Origin: M55B165 sp964423265
GTDB lineage: Bacteria; Actinomycetota; Humimicrobiia; Humimicrobiales; Humimicrobiaceae
Length of the DNA stretch: 63,101 nt
Assembly: GCA_964423265.1 (NCBI GenBank)
Contig: CAYREF010000004.1
Location: 1-63,101, forward strand
Direction of reading: 5' to 3'
Within the stretch, counting starts at the first letter, position 1. The number at the start of each line of letters is the position of its first letter. Shown in pieces: positions 25,420 through 35,531 of this stretch. A program made the position numbers and the translations under genes. The notes beneath the pieces were generated by a model. It did no database searches and was not told the origin of the DNA. It saw nothing but the letters and a program-made list of their open reading frames with translations.

Positions 25420-26208
25420 CTAACCTCCAAACTTTTTTATAATTACTGGATTTCTATAATTACTTATATCTATTATATTAAATTTTATACCATCTTTTAA
25501 TACTTCTTTAAATATCGTTATCTTCTGCACTACATCCTCACTGGTTCCAAAAATTACCCTTTCCCCTTTTTCGGTTATAAAAGCAATATCTCCGTAACCT
25601 TCTTCTATTATAGCTTCGCTGAACAATTCCCTGGTTTCTATATCCATAGCCTGGTAAATAAAGCCACAGCTAAGTACATTTTTTTTGGCTATCTTATCCC
25701 CTAAGCCAGGATGATAGTTTAATACATTTTTTACCAGTATTTTCTTATAGCTCTCTAATTCCCCTTCAGTTAATTTGTCTATAACTACCCCTTCTTCGTC
25801 AAGCAAATAAAAAGATTTCGCGTAATTAATGATAATGAAAGGTTTTCTTTCTTTAACCTTTATTATTAATTTATCAGGAAATACTTTTTTTAATTCAGCA
25901 CCTTTTAGCCAATACAGCTTAGAGATTAATTTATCTTCCATTCCCTTTTTATTTATTTCAAAGATATTTGCTCCAAGATATATCCCAGCAATGTTATTAA
26001 TATCTTCATAAGTATAATGATTATTATCCTCTACCATTATTTCCTCTATCTTAAAATATTGGCTATTATAAAAATAATTTAGCCCATAAATAGCTCCAGC
26101 TAAAAATACTAATGCTAGCAAAATTTTAAGAAACTGCCAAAACTTTCTCAGTAAAACTTTTCTTCTTCTTTTTAATATCTTCTTATTTTCAGTACTTCTT
26201 CTAGCCAT
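25420..26208 (-). CDS. ftsQ: Divisome protein FtsQ/DivIB
   Basis: 262 residues. A basic cytoplasmic start (RRSTENKKILKRRRK) and one membrane span (about 26-46) lead to a POTRA domain beginning FKIEEIMVEDNNHYTYEDI, with GANIFEINKKGMEDKL and the FtsQ beta-domain INYAKSFYLLDEEGVVIDKL. FtsQ bridges FtsL/FtsB and the rest of the divisome. It is tightly packed between ddl and ftsA. Confidence 0.9.
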   Translation of the reverse strand: MARRSTENKKILKRRRKVLLRKFWQFLKILLALVFLAGAIYGLNYFYNSQYFKIEEIMVEDNNHYTYEDINNIAGIYLGANIFEINKKGMEDKLISKLYWLKGAELKKVFPDKLIIKVKERKPFIIINYAKSFYLLDEEGVVIDKLTEGELESYKKILVKNVLNYHPGLGDKIAKKNVLSCGFIYQAMDIETRELFSEAIIEEGYGDIAFITEKGERVIFGTSEDVVQKITIFKEVLKDGIKFNIIDISNYRNPVIIKKFGG

Positions 26209-27183
26209 TTAAATTTTTAAGCTGGCATTATTTAATATTATTTCAACTAGATGCTCAAAACTTATTCCAGCAGCTTTTGCCGCTTTAGGTACCAGGCTGG
26301 TGGGAGTCATGCCGGGCATAGTATTTACTTCCAAAACATAAGGGATATTATTTGCATTTAGAATAAAATCAACCCGCGAGATATTTGAACACCCTAAACT
26401 TATATGGCTGCCTATTCCAATTTCTTTTATTTCTTCTGTTATTCTTTTCTCCAGCTGGGCAGGAACAATATATTCTGTCATGTTAACAGTGTATTTTGAC
26501 TTATAATCATAAAAGCCACTCTTCGGTTTTATTTCTATAATGGGCAATGCTACTGGTTCCTTACCGATTATACTTACTGTTAGCTCTCTTCCCTTGATAT
26601 ATTTCTCTATTAATATCTTTTTATCATATTTGCCTGCTAACTCTACAGCCTTTTCTATTCCACTCTCCCCCTTGACAATGCTTATTCCAATAGTTGAACC
26701 TTCGCTATTAGGCTTTACCGCTACAGGATAGGAAATGCTTTTTTTTATGGTCCCTTTAATTTCTCCCATATTCATTTCTCCGCTAAAGTTAATTCCAATA
26801 TAGGGAGGTGTTTTAATCTTTTCGTAATCTAACACTTTCTTGGTAGTTAATTTGTCAATAACCATTGCACTAGATAAAACCCCCGAACCGGTATAAGGTA
26901 TCCTCATCAATTCCAGCAGCCCCTGCATGGTGCCATCCTCTCCGAACCTGCCATGTAGAGCTAAAAAAGCTATATCAATCCTTTTTAAATTCTCCAGCAG
27001 TTTATCCTTGGAATCAATAAATAAAGTATTATAATGTAAATCCTTTAAGGCTTTATAAATCTTTTTTCCCGTCTTCAAAGACACTTTCCTCTCGGAAGAT
27101 ATACCTCCTGCTATTACACCAATTACTTTTGATTTTTTCATTTTTCTTATTTCTAAATCCTTAAATTTTTCTAAGATATGCAT
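26209..27183 (-). CDS. ddl: D-alanine--D-alanine ligase
   Basis: About 324 residues (311 if the internal ATG at 27141 is used). ATP-grasp enzyme making D-Ala-D-Ala for MurF. Motifs are GGISSERKVSLKTG, LALHGRFGEDGTMQGLLEL, the ATP-grasp loop KPNSEGSTIGISIV, IEKYIKGRELTVSII, SRVDFILNANNIPYVLEVN and TMPGMTPTSLVPKAA. The predicted N-terminus MHILEKFKDLEIRK is longer than usual before VIGVIAGG, so the downstream Met is a real alternative. Confidence 0.93.
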   Translation of the reverse strand: MHILEKFKDLEIRKMKKSKVIGVIAGGISSERKVSLKTGKKIYKALKDLHYNTLFIDSKDKLLENLKRIDIAFLALHGRFGEDGTMQGLLELMRIPYTGSGVLSSAMVIDKLTTKKVLDYEKIKTPPYIGINFSGEMNMGEIKGTIKKSISYPVAVKPNSEGSTIGISIVKGESGIEKAVELAGKYDKKILIEKYIKGRELTVSIIGKEPVALPIIEIKPKSGFYDYKSKYTVNMTEYIVPAQLEKRITEEIKEIGIGSHISLGCSNISRVDFILNANNIPYVLEVNTMPGMTPTSLVPKAAKAAGISFEHLVEIILNNASLKI

Positions 27184-27185
27184 AG

Positions 27186-28079
27186 CTAAAACCCTACCGT
27201 AACTACTTCATCATTTAAATGAATACCAGATTTATCCCAGACTATTTCCTTTATTATCCTTGAAAGAACCATGATATCCTCAGCTGAAGCATTATCATAA
27301 TTAATTATAAAATTGGCATGCTTTTCTGAAATTACTGCTCCGCCATACCTGAAACCTTTTAGCTTGCTTTCTTCTATTAATTTTCCTGCAGAACTGCCAT
27401 TAGGATTCTTGAAAAAGCACCCGGCATTTTTAGTATTTATAGGCTGGGTCCCTTTCTTTTGTTTTATTCTCTCTTTTATATTCTGGAGGATATCCTTCTT
27501 GCTTTCAGTTTTCCCTTTCAAGGTTACTGAAGTTATGGCAACCAAACCAGGGACTGACAATTTCCTGTATCCGTACATGTTGCTGCCAACCTTTATTTTT
27601 TCCAATTTTCCCCCAGCCAAAATGCATTTTATTTCTTGTACATAATTACATATAGATTTGTTTTTTCTTCCACTATTTCCCTTAACTGCTCCCCCCACAG
27701 TTCCTGGAATACCGGCAAGAAATGAAAAATCTATTCCTGATTTTGCCGCATATACCACAAATTTATTCAGGTCATAAGCAGCACCTACCTTAATACTTCC
27801 ATCAGGCAATTTATTAATAAAGCTAAAATTTTTCCCCAATTTAACTAAAAATATATCTAAAAAACCTTCATTAAATAAAACATTGGTTCCACTTCCAATT
27901 ACAAGTACTTCAATTTTATTAAGGCTACAAACCCTAGCTGCTTCCCTTATCTCATCAATAGAATTAGCTTGCAGGTAAAAATGTGCTTTACCTCCAACCC
28001 TCAAGCTAGTAAGGCCAGATACATTGTAATTTAATTTAATATTCCTATTTTTCCTCACATAATTTTTTAGCTTATTCAT
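27186..28079 (-). CDS. murB: UDP-N-acetylenolpyruvoylglucosamine reductase
   Basis: 297 residues. FAD enzyme that reduces UDP-GlcNAc-enolpyruvate to UDP-MurNAc. Visible are TSLRVGGKAHFYL, EVLVIGSGTNVLF, FSFLAGIPGTVGGAVKGNSG, MYGYRKLS, the catalytic-Ser region NAGCFFKNPNGSSAGKLIEE, and HANFIINYDNASAEDI. The compact form without the extra Tyr loop is type II MurB. Its ATG overlaps the end of murC. Confidence 0.94.
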   Translation of the reverse strand: MNKLKNYVRKNRNIKLNYNVSGLTSLRVGGKAHFYLQANSIDEIREAARVCSLNKIEVLVIGSGTNVLFNEGFLDIFLVKLGKNFSFINKLPDGSIKVGAAYDLNKFVVYAAKSGIDFSFLAGIPGTVGGAVKGNSGRKNKSICNYVQEIKCILAGGKLEKIKVGSNMYGYRKLSVPGLVAITSVTLKGKTESKKDILQNIKERIKQKKGTQPINTKNAGCFFKNPNGSSAGKLIEESKLKGFRYGGAVISEKHANFIINYDNASAEDIMVLSRIIKEIVWDKSGIHLNDEVVTVGF

Positions 28080-29445
28080 TTTTTATCTTTAACAGGTCAT
28101 CAGTTACCCTAGTAATATCCCCTGCCCCCATCAGAAGCACTAAATCTTTTTCCTGCAGATGCGCATCAAGATACATGCTTATGTCATCTAACTTGGGGAT
28201 ATATACCAGTTTTTTACCAAAGTTATTTTCTATTAAATCATCCACTAAAGCCTTGCCATTTATTCCCGGCAAGGGCTGCTCTCCAGCTCCGTACACATCA
28301 GTTATAATTAAAACATCGGTGCTATGGAAGCAATCTCCAAACTTGCCCAGTAAGTTTGACAATCTTGAATAGCGGTGAGGTTGGAAGACAGATATTATCC
28401 TTTTGCCTTTTTCAGACACAGCTGCTTTTATAGTCGCCTTTATCTCGGAGGGATGATGTGCATAATCGTCAAAAATAAGAGCTCCCCTTTTTTCTCCCCT
28501 TTTTTCAAACCTTCTTTTTACCCCAGTAAAAAACTTTAATATTTCAGCTGCTTTACCTAAATCCAGCCCCATACAGTAACAGACAGAAAAAGCAGCCAAG
28601 CTATTTTTTATATTATGAATGCCGGGAATATTCAACTCCACTTTTATCATTTCTTCTAATCCGCCTACCATCAGATCGAAAGAAGAGCCAAAATTTTTAA
28701 ATTTAATATTTTTAGCATAAATGTGATTATTATCCTTAATCCCATAAGTTACAATATTTGGGTCCAACTCCTCCTGCTCTAACTTGATTTCATCCCCATT
28801 AAATACACAATACCCATCTTTGCTTGTATTGTTTATAAATTTTAGGAAGCTTTTCCTTAAATTGCCATAATTTTTATAAAAGTCTATATGGTCATTCTCA
28901 ATATTAGTTACCACTGAGATATAAGGGATGTATTTCAAAAAAGACCCGTCACTTTCGCAAGCCTCCGCAACCACATACTCTCCTTCTCCATACCGAGCAT
29001 TGGACCCAAGCTCATTTAGCTCGCCTCCAATTATAATGGTTGGGTCTATCCCTAACCCCCTTAGTAATAAAGATATCATTGAAGTTGTAGTAGTTTTGCC
29101 ATGAGTTCCGCTAACAGCAATTCCTTTCCTGCTGTTAAGAATTAAAGCAAGAACATCCGAACGGCTATAAATTTTTAAATTTTTATTTCTTGCCTCTTTT
29201 AGCTCAACATTATTTTTTGGAATAGCTGCAGAATAAACTATAGAATCAAAGCCCCTAATATTCTCTTTCTTATGGCCTATATGTATACCTATGCCTTCAT
29301 TTTCTAAAATTTTTGTATACCGAGATTCCTTTATGTCAGAACCAGCAACTTCAAACCCCATGCCTTTTAATACTAGAGCAATGGCGCTCATCCCGGCACC
29401 TCCAATGCCCACTAAAAAGTATTTCTTATTTTCTAAACCGCCCAA
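28072..29445 (-). CDS. murC: UDP-N-acetylmuramate--L-alanine ligase
   Basis: 457 residues. First Mur ligase, adding L-Ala. The N-terminal Rossmann is VGIGGAGMSAIALVL with GSDIKES. The central ATPase has SGTHGKTTTTSMISLLL and EACESDGSFLKY, with NIENDHIDFY. The C-terminal domain has IFDDYAHHPSEIKATIKAA and SVFQPHRYSR. MurC normally follows murG, as here. Confidence 0.95.
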   Translation of the reverse strand: MGGLENKKYFLVGIGGAGMSAIALVLKGMGFEVAGSDIKESRYTKILENEGIGIHIGHKKENIRGFDSIVYSAAIPKNNVELKEARNKNLKIYSRSDVLALILNSRKGIAVSGTHGKTTTTSMISLLLRGLGIDPTIIIGGELNELGSNARYGEGEYVVAEACESDGSFLKYIPYISVVTNIENDHIDFYKNYGNLRKSFLKFINNTSKDGYCVFNGDEIKLEQEELDPNIVTYGIKDNNHIYAKNIKFKNFGSSFDLMVGGLEEMIKVELNIPGIHNIKNSLAAFSVCYCMGLDLGKAAEILKFFTGVKRRFEKRGEKRGALIFDDYAHHPSEIKATIKAAVSEKGKRIISVFQPHRYSRLSNLLGKFGDCFHSTDVLIITDVYGAGEQPLPGINGKALVDDLIENNFGKKLVYIPKLDDISMYLDAHLQEKDLVLLMGAGDITRVTDDLLKIKNE

Positions 29446-29454
29446 TATTTCTCC

Positions 29455-30585
29455 TTATAAATTATTAATTATTATTTTTTCGCTCTCTATATTTTTTAAA
29501 TTATTTTTACGCTTTCTAAATTTTTTGTAATTACCCATATCATTTTTTATCAATCCTTCTATATTATCAATTAAATGCCTGGAATTTAAATTCCTGTCCA
29601 ATAAAACTATGGCACTCCCATTTTCTGCCAAAAACTTAGCATTATAATATTGGTGGTTGCCTATTGCATAGGGAAAAGGTATAAGTATGGCCGGGACATT
29701 AGTTTTAATAAGTTCAGCTACTGTATTTGCCCCTGCCCTGGAGATAATTAAATCTGCCATATTATAAATTTTATCCATCTCTTCTACATAAGGTAAAATA
29801 CTAAATATTAATTTATCATTAGCTCTTAATAATTCTTTTTTTGTATTTTCCATTTCCCTAAAAAAACGGCTGCCGGTTAGAAGGAGGATTTGAATATTTT
29901 CTCTATTTCTAAAGTATTTATATAAATCTATGATAATTTTATTAATTTTAGCAGCACCCAGGCTCCCACCAAAAGCAACGATTGTAAATCTCCCTTTACT
30001 TAAGCCCCATTTGCGGTAATTGATATTTTTCTGGTTAAAATTTTTAATAACTTTCCTTATTGGATTTCCGCTGTATATAATTTTAGTATTGGTATTTTTA
30101 AAATAGTTCTTAGTTTCACTAAAACTTATAAAAATGTTTTGTGCATATTTTGAAAAAAACTTATTTAGCCTGCCTGGAATATAATTTTGTTCGTGTAAGG
30201 AAAAGCTTCTTCTGGTTAATATAGCAGCAAGCAGCAATGGCGCACACACATAACCGCCCATACCCAAAATAGAATCAGGCCGGTATCCAATTAATATTTT
30301 TACAGACCTAACAAACCCGGCAATAAGATTAAATAAAAACTTTACATATATAATAATTCTTTGACCTAAATTTTTACCCTTACCCAGACCTGAAGCCTTT
30401 ATTTTCTTAAACTCAACCTCCAATTGAGGAATGAATTTATTTTCCATTCCCTTGTCTGTTCCTAAAAATAATACTTGATAACCAGGATAAAAATCCTTTA
30501 TATATTCAATTATAGCTATAGCAGGATATATATGTCCTGCTGTACCGCCTCCACAAATTAAAATCTTTTTTTTAATTTTTGCCAT
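29455..30585 (-). CDS. murG: UDP-GlcNAc--lipid I GlcNAc transferase
   Basis: About 376 residues of GT-B fold. It converts lipid I to lipid II on the inner membrane face. G-loop 1 is ICGGGTAGHIYPAIAI, loop 3 is IVAFGGSLGAAKINK, and the donor-site pattern is ADLIISRAGANTVAELI with PFPYAIGNHQYYNAKFL. The ATG at 30585 has GGGGTG just upstream and lies within the end of ftsW. A GTG two codons upstream is less likely. Confidence 0.94.
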   Translation of the reverse strand: MAKIKKKILICGGGTAGHIYPAIAIIEYIKDFYPGYQVLFLGTDKGMENKFIPQLEVEFKKIKASGLGKGKNLGQRIIIYVKFLFNLIAGFVRSVKILIGYRPDSILGMGGYVCAPLLLAAILTRRSFSLHEQNYIPGRLNKFFSKYAQNIFISFSETKNYFKNTNTKIIYSGNPIRKVIKNFNQKNINYRKWGLSKGRFTIVAFGGSLGAAKINKIIIDLYKYFRNRENIQILLLTGSRFFREMENTKKELLRANDKLIFSILPYVEEMDKIYNMADLIISRAGANTVAELIKTNVPAILIPFPYAIGNHQYYNAKFLAENGSAIVLLDRNLNSRHLIDNIEGLIKNDMGNYKKFRKRKNNLKNIESEKIIINNL

Positions 30586-31723
30586 CTGCACCCCTGCTGT
30601 TCTCTACTATAATTATTTGCCTTGAAATATTTAAAAGTATGCCCACGCTAACCATAGAAATCATCAGCGATGACCCACCTGAACTGATAAAGGGTAGGGT
30701 CAAGCCAGTAACAGGTATCAAGCCAGTAACCACAGACATGTTAATTATAGCTGGCACTACAATAACTGCCGTAAGGCCGGCTGCTAAAACCCTTCCAAAA
30801 TAGTCCTTTGTTTTTAAGCAGACCCTTATTCCAAAAAAAGCAAATAACAAAAAAAGAATAATTACCAGCATGGTTCCAGCCAACCCCAATTCCTCACCCA
30901 GAATAGCAAATATAAAGTCAGTATGAGCCTCTGGCAAATAGGAATACTTCTGGAGGCTATTGCCTAAGCCCAGGCCAATCAAGTTCCCAGACCCCAGAGC
31001 TATCAGGGATTGGTCAACCTGGAAATTGGCTGCGCTATATTCGGCTGACTTGTTTAAAAAAGCAAACAGCCTTTCCCGCCTATACTCTTCCATAAAAAAA
31101 TAAACTCCATTAATAACAGCCATAACAATCCCTAGGCTGAAAATATGGGTAAATTTTACCCCTCCCACAAACATGGAAACAAAAACTACCAGCCATATGA
31201 TTATTACTGTTCCCAGGTCAGGTTCTACAAATATCAATATTGTTATAAGCAACAGTAGCATAAAGCCCGGGAAAATTAAGTCCTTAACTTTCATTGTATT
31301 TATATATTTCCTGTTCAATATTTCTGCAAAGAAAATTACTAAAGCAATTTTTGCAAATTCTGAAGGCTGGATATTAAAAAACCATAAGTTAAGCCACCTT
31401 CTAGAGCCGCCGATTTCCTGGCCAAATCCAGGAATTAAAACTAAAGCCAGTAAAGCTATGGAAATTAATATAATAAATATGGCTAGCTTCTTGTATATCT
31501 TATAATTTATTTTAGAAAATATAATCAACAAAACAAAAGAAAAACCCCACCAAATTAGCTTCCTTCTTAAAAACCAGTAAGGGTCATTAAAATACCTTTC
31601 CCCAATCACGGTGGAAGAACTTGACACCATTATTAAGCCAATAACAGAAAGAATAAAAGTTAATATAAAAAGAATATAAAAATCTATATTTATTTTTAAA
31701 ATTTTTTTTCTTTCTGCGTTCAT
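30572..31723 (-). CDS. ftsW: Lipid II polymerase FtsW
   Basis: 383 residues of the SEDS family with about ten membrane spans. Diagnostic stretches are GQEIGGSRRWLNLWFFNIQPSEFAK (split by a span), FVEPDLGTVIIIWLV, FQVDQSLIALGSGNLIGLGLGNS and GLTLPFISSGGSSLM near the end. FtsW polymerises glycan strands with its partner FtsI, encoded in the same cluster. The start overlaps the murD stop. Confidence 0.95.
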   Translation of the reverse strand: MNAERKKILKINIDFYILFILTFILSVIGLIMVSSSSTVIGERYFNDPYWFLRRKLIWWGFSFVLLIIFSKINYKIYKKLAIFIILISIALLALVLIPGFGQEIGGSRRWLNLWFFNIQPSEFAKIALVIFFAEILNRKYINTMKVKDLIFPGFMLLLLITILIFVEPDLGTVIIIWLVVFVSMFVGGVKFTHIFSLGIVMAVINGVYFFMEEYRRERLFAFLNKSAEYSAANFQVDQSLIALGSGNLIGLGLGNSLQKYSYLPEAHTDFIFAILGEELGLAGTMLVIILFLLFAFFGIRVCLKTKDYFGRVLAAGLTAVIVVPAIINMSVVTGLIPVTGLTLPFISSGGSSLMISMVSVGILLNISRQIIIVENSRGADGKN

Positions 31724-33102
31724 TTTACCTTTAATTTTACCAATTGTTTAAATTCATTTCCTCTGTGCTTGTAATTCTTAAACATATCCATGCTGGCACA
31801 AGCAGGCGACAGTAGGAATATTCCATCTTCCGGAGTTTCATTAAAACCTATATTAACTGCATCTTCAAGCGTATCTGCCTTATAAATTTTAAAGCTACTT
31901 TCACTAACCAAATTAAACAGCCTATCTTTTGATTCCCCAATCAATATCAAATGGGCCACCTTTTTTTTCAAAATTCTGGCCAGTTTTGAAAAATCCATGT
32001 TTTTGTCCCTGCCCCCCAGTATCAATGTCACATTCCCTCCAAAATTATTTAAAGCTGCCACAGTAGCATCGGGGTTTGTAGACTTGGAATCATTAAAAAC
32101 ATGAATACCCTTAATTTTGCCTAAATATTCTAGCCTGTGTCCCAGGGGTTTAAAATCTTTTAAGCTTCTCCTTATATTTTCATCGTCTATCCCTGCAAGC
32201 TTTGCCGCGCCCACACAAGGCAATATATTGGAAATATTATGCCTGCCTTGCAAAGATACTCCTTTTATATCAATTCTTCCTTCAAGGTTTTTAAACTTAT
32301 AATATATTTTTCCGCTCTTAAGCCATATGCCTAGACCTGCTCTGCTTTTCAAAGAAAATTTTATAACTTTAGACTTTATTTTTTTTGATTGTTTTTCTAT
32401 TCTGCCTTTTATATTTTCATCATCATAATTTAACAGGGCAAAATCATTTCTGGTTTGGAACTTAAGCAGGTTAAACTTCAAGTCTACATATTTTCTCATT
32501 GAGCAATGCCTGTCCATATGATCACTGGTAATATTTAAAATTACCGCAATATGGGGACTGAAACTGTTTATCCTTTCGAGCTGGAAACTGCTAACCTCAA
32601 TAATCCTAAAGCAATCCCCCATGTTTATAGTATTAATGAGTGGGTTGCCTACATTTCCGCACACTAAAGTATTAAATCCAGCATCTTTTAAAATTTTTCC
32701 AACCAGGTTTACGGCTGTAGTTTTCCCATTAGTTCCCGTTACCGCAATTGTTTTTCTTTTCTGTTTTTTATCCATTAAACTCCATGACAGCTCTAGTTCA
32801 CTCCATATGGGTATATTTACTGCAGCCGCTTTTTTTATAATATAGTGGCTACTAGGAACACCAGGGCTGGTTATTATTAAATCTACCTCTTCCAGCAGAT
32901 ACCCGTTTCTGGCTTCCTTTCCCAGGACTATATTTAAATTTTTGTACCTAGAAAAATCTTCCTCTAATACAATATTGGGGTTATCGTCAACCGCCATGAC
33001 TGAATCCGTTTTAGTAACTATATTTTTGATAACCGAAATACCCGTCTTTCCCAATCCGATTACCATTAAGCTCTTGTTTTTTAAGAAATTTTCTATACTC
33101 AT
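31720..33102 (-). CDS. murD: UDP-MurNAc-L-Ala--D-glutamate ligase
   Basis: About 460 residues. MurD adds D-Glu. The N-terminus is MSIENFLKNKSLMVIGLGKTG. The ATPase has IAVTGTNGKTTAVNLVG, and the later motifs are ILNITSDHMDRH, VFNDSKSTNPDATVAAL and LILGGRDKNMDF, with LSPACASMDMFKNYKHRG at the C-terminus. The ATG at 33102 lies two bases after the mraY stop. A longer in-frame extension upstream would translate mraY sequence out of frame and is rejected. Confidence 0.95.
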   Translation of the reverse strand: MSIENFLKNKSLMVIGLGKTGISVIKNIVTKTDSVMAVDDNPNIVLEEDFSRYKNLNIVLGKEARNGYLLEEVDLIITSPGVPSSHYIIKKAAAVNIPIWSELELSWSLMDKKQKRKTIAVTGTNGKTTAVNLVGKILKDAGFNTLVCGNVGNPLINTINMGDCFRIIEVSSFQLERINSFSPHIAVILNITSDHMDRHCSMRKYVDLKFNLLKFQTRNDFALLNYDDENIKGRIEKQSKKIKSKVIKFSLKSRAGLGIWLKSGKIYYKFKNLEGRIDIKGVSLQGRHNISNILPCVGAAKLAGIDDENIRRSLKDFKPLGHRLEYLGKIKGIHVFNDSKSTNPDATVAALNNFGGNVTLILGGRDKNMDFSKLARILKKKVAHLILIGESKDRLFNLVSESSFKIYKADTLEDAVNIGFNETPEDGIFLLSPACASMDMFKNYKHRGNEFKQLVKLKVK

Positions 33103-33104
33103 AC

Positions 33105-34118
33105 TCAATCTATAAATTTTACATAATAAAGAAAAAAGCCTAGACCAGCAAGCAAAGAACACACTATCCAGAATCTTATTATCACCTTAATTTCATCCCA
33201 TCCCAGCAACTCGAAGTGATGGTGTACCGGTGCCATTTTAAACATCCTTTTTCTAGAAAGCTTAAACCCTACCACCTGGATAATCACCGACAACGCTTCT
33301 ATTACAAATATGCCTCCAATTAAAATCAATAGTATTTCCTGGTTAAGAATAATAGCAACAGAGGCAATTAGACCACCCAGACCAAAAGATCCGGTATCCC
33401 CCATAAAAATTTCAGCAGGAGCAGTATTCCACCACAGGAAAGCCAAGCTGGCAGCAATAGCCCCCCCACAAATAACTGCTATATCTATTCCATAATCAAC
33501 GTCTAGTATACTCCATTCCAAAAATGCAATAAACATAAAGACTCCAAGGACAACTGATGAAGTTCCGGCTGCTAATCCATCTAAACCATCAGTTAGATTG
33601 ACGGCATTGGTTGTTCCCACAATAATTACTATCACCAAAATATAGTACCATAAACCCAGCTCAACTCTTATGTTAGTTAAGGGTATGTTAAGGCTAGTGC
33701 TGAGGTTTACCACAAATATGCCCATTAACATAAAATAGAGGCAAACCACCACTAACAGGAATATTTTTACCCATCCTCTTAATCCCAAGGATTTTTTTGC
33801 TTTAAGGGACATATAGTCATCTATAAAGCCTATTAGGCTACACATTAAAAAAACTGAAAAAATAAAAACCCCTTCCAGGCTAAATTCCTCATATCTTAGA
33901 TATTTAATAATGCTTACTACAGCAAAGGAGATGAAAGCAGAAATAACAAATACTAATCCTCCCATAGTAGGGGTTCCTGCTTTCAGAGAATGCGTTTTGG
34001 GTCCATCAACTCTAATTTTCTCTCCAATTTTCCTAGATTTCTGGAGCTTAATAAATAAAGGAGTAAAGATTAACGAGAAAATTCCCCCAATTACTATTGA
34101 TAAAAATATCCAGTTCAT
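33105..34118 (-). CDS. mraY: Phospho-N-acetylmuramoyl-pentapeptide transferase
   Basis: 337 residues with ten membrane spans. It makes lipid I from UDP-MurNAc-pentapeptide and undecaprenyl phosphate. Catalytic motifs are KAGTPTMGGLVF, FIDDYMSLKAKKSLGL, NAVNLTDGLDGLAAG, FMGDTGSFGLGG and FKMAPVHHHFELLGW. Start and stop fit tightly between murF and murD. Confidence 0.96.
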   Translation of the reverse strand: MNWIFLSIVIGGIFSLIFTPLFIKLQKSRKIGEKIRVDGPKTHSLKAGTPTMGGLVFVISAFISFAVVSIIKYLRYEEFSLEGVFIFSVFLMCSLIGFIDDYMSLKAKKSLGLRGWVKIFLLVVVCLYFMLMGIFVVNLSTSLNIPLTNIRVELGLWYYILVIVIIVGTTNAVNLTDGLDGLAAGTSSVVLGVFMFIAFLEWSILDVDYGIDIAVICGGAIAASLAFLWWNTAPAEIFMGDTGSFGLGGLIASVAIILNQEILLILIGGIFVIEALSVIIQVVGFKLSRKRMFKMAPVHHHFELLGWDEIKVIIRFWIVCSLLAGLGFFLYYVKFID

Positions 34119-34130
34119 TTACTACCCCAT

Positions 34131-35531
34131 CTAAATCTTTCTTATAATATCTTCCATTTTATTGGCCCTTGAGCCCTTAACTAAAATGATGTCGCCTTTT
34201 TTCAGAATTTTACTTAGGTTCCTCATTAATGCAAGTTTATCCTTAAAATAGAATGCATTATCCTCCCTAGCTCCGCCCTCCACAAAACCCATGTATGTGT
34301 TTTCGGATAATTTGCCAAAAGACAGAAGTAAATCCACTTTCTTTTTTCTAAGGTATGTTCCTATATTATAATGGTAATTGCATGACTTTTCCCCCAATTC
34401 CAGCATATCACCCAAAATAGCTACTGTCCTATTTACCTTTTCCCTATAAATGTTGGCCAATATATCTATTGCTTGCATCATTGATGCCGGACTGGCATTA
34501 TAGCAATCATTGATGACCGTTTTACCGTTTTTACTAAAAATATCCAGCCTTTTTTCAGAAATTTCAGGATTTTCAATACCTTCTTTTATCACATCAATAT
34601 TTACCCCCAGATGTGCAGCTGCAGCTGCAGCCACGCACCCATTGTAAATATTGTTATATCCAGGTATCCCTAATTTAACTTTTGCTAATTTTTTATCATT
34701 TTTATAAAAATCAAAAACATATCTGCAATTTTTATCAAATCCTGCATCAACAAAATTAAAATCCAGGTTATTGTTTTTGCCAAACCAAATTACATTGCAT
34801 TTAAGATTCTTATAAATAAAATCCGACCACTGGTCGTCCCTATTTAAAAACAATACTCCCCTATTTTCTTCAATTTTTGCGGCAATTTCAGATTTAGCTA
34901 AAGCTATATCTTCTAGGGTTTTTAAAAACTCCAGGTGGGATTCAGAAACATTGGTAATAATCCCTATATCTGTATTTATAATTTCAGACAATAAACTAAC
35001 TTGATTCTTTCCCCGCATCGCAAGCTCTGCTACAAAATATTCTGTCTCATAGCCTATATTCAGTACAGACTTAGAAATTCCAATCTCGTTATTATAGTTT
35101 TTAGGGGTGAATTGGACATTCCCGGCCTTCTTTAATACGCTTATCAACAAATCTTTGGTGGTAGTTTTACCCACGCTTCCAGTTATACCTATCGCAACCG
35201 GATTTATCATTCTAATATAATGATAAGCAAGATCTTCTAGAAATTTTAGACTGTCAATGGCTTCAATTATTAATATATTTTTATTTTTTAGAAATTCTTT
35301 TATTTTACGGCCACTAGTTTCTTCATAAACAAATCCGCTTGCTCCCTTCTTAACTGCTTCTTTGAGAAAATCATGGCCATCAAAGTTTGCGCCCCTCAGC
35401 GGAATAAAAAAATCCCCCTTGCTCAGGCTCCTGGTATCTGTTGAAATAGAACATATATAATCGGCAGTATTGCCGGCTATTAATTTTGATTTAGTCCAGT
35501 TTACAGCTTTCTCAATCTTTATTTTTTCCAC
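34131..35531 (-). CDS. murF: UDP-MurNAc-tripeptide--D-Ala-D-Ala ligase
   Basis: 466 residues. MurF adds the D-Ala-D-Ala dipeptide made by Ddl. Motifs are SLSKGDFFIPLRGANFDGHDF, GITGSVGKTTTKDLLISVL, FTPKNYNNEIGISKSVL, TNVSESHLEFL, VINDCYNASPASMMQAIDIL and AILGDMLELGEKS. It overlaps the end of murE by 20 bases, indicating coupled translation. Confidence 0.95.
   Translation of the reverse strand: MEKIKIEKAVNWTKSKLIAGNTADYICSISTDTRSLSKGDFFIPLRGANFDGHDFLKEAVKKGASGFVYEETSGRKIKEFLKNKNILIIEAIDSLKFLEDLAYHYIRMINPVAIGITGSVGKTTTKDLLISVLKKAGNVQFTPKNYNNEIGISKSVLNIGYETEYFVAELAMRGKNQVSLLSEIINTDIGIITNVSESHLEFLKTLEDIALAKSEIAAKIEENRGVLFLNRDDQWSDFIYKNLKCNVIWFGKNNNLDFNFVDAGFDKNCRYVFDFYKNDKKLAKVKLGIPGYNNIYNGCVAAAAAAHLGVNIDVIKEGIENPEISEKRLDIFSKNGKTVINDCYNASPASMMQAIDILANIYREKVNRTVAILGDMLELGEKSCNYHYNIGTYLRKKKVDLLLSFGKLSENTYMGFVEGGAREDNAFYFKDKLALMRNLSKILKKGDIILVKGSRANKMEDIIRKI

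Noticed and set aside
33103..33162. Extended N-terminus of MurD
   Set aside because: It would lie within the mraY coding end and adds residues foreign to MurD; the ATG at 33102 matches the family start.
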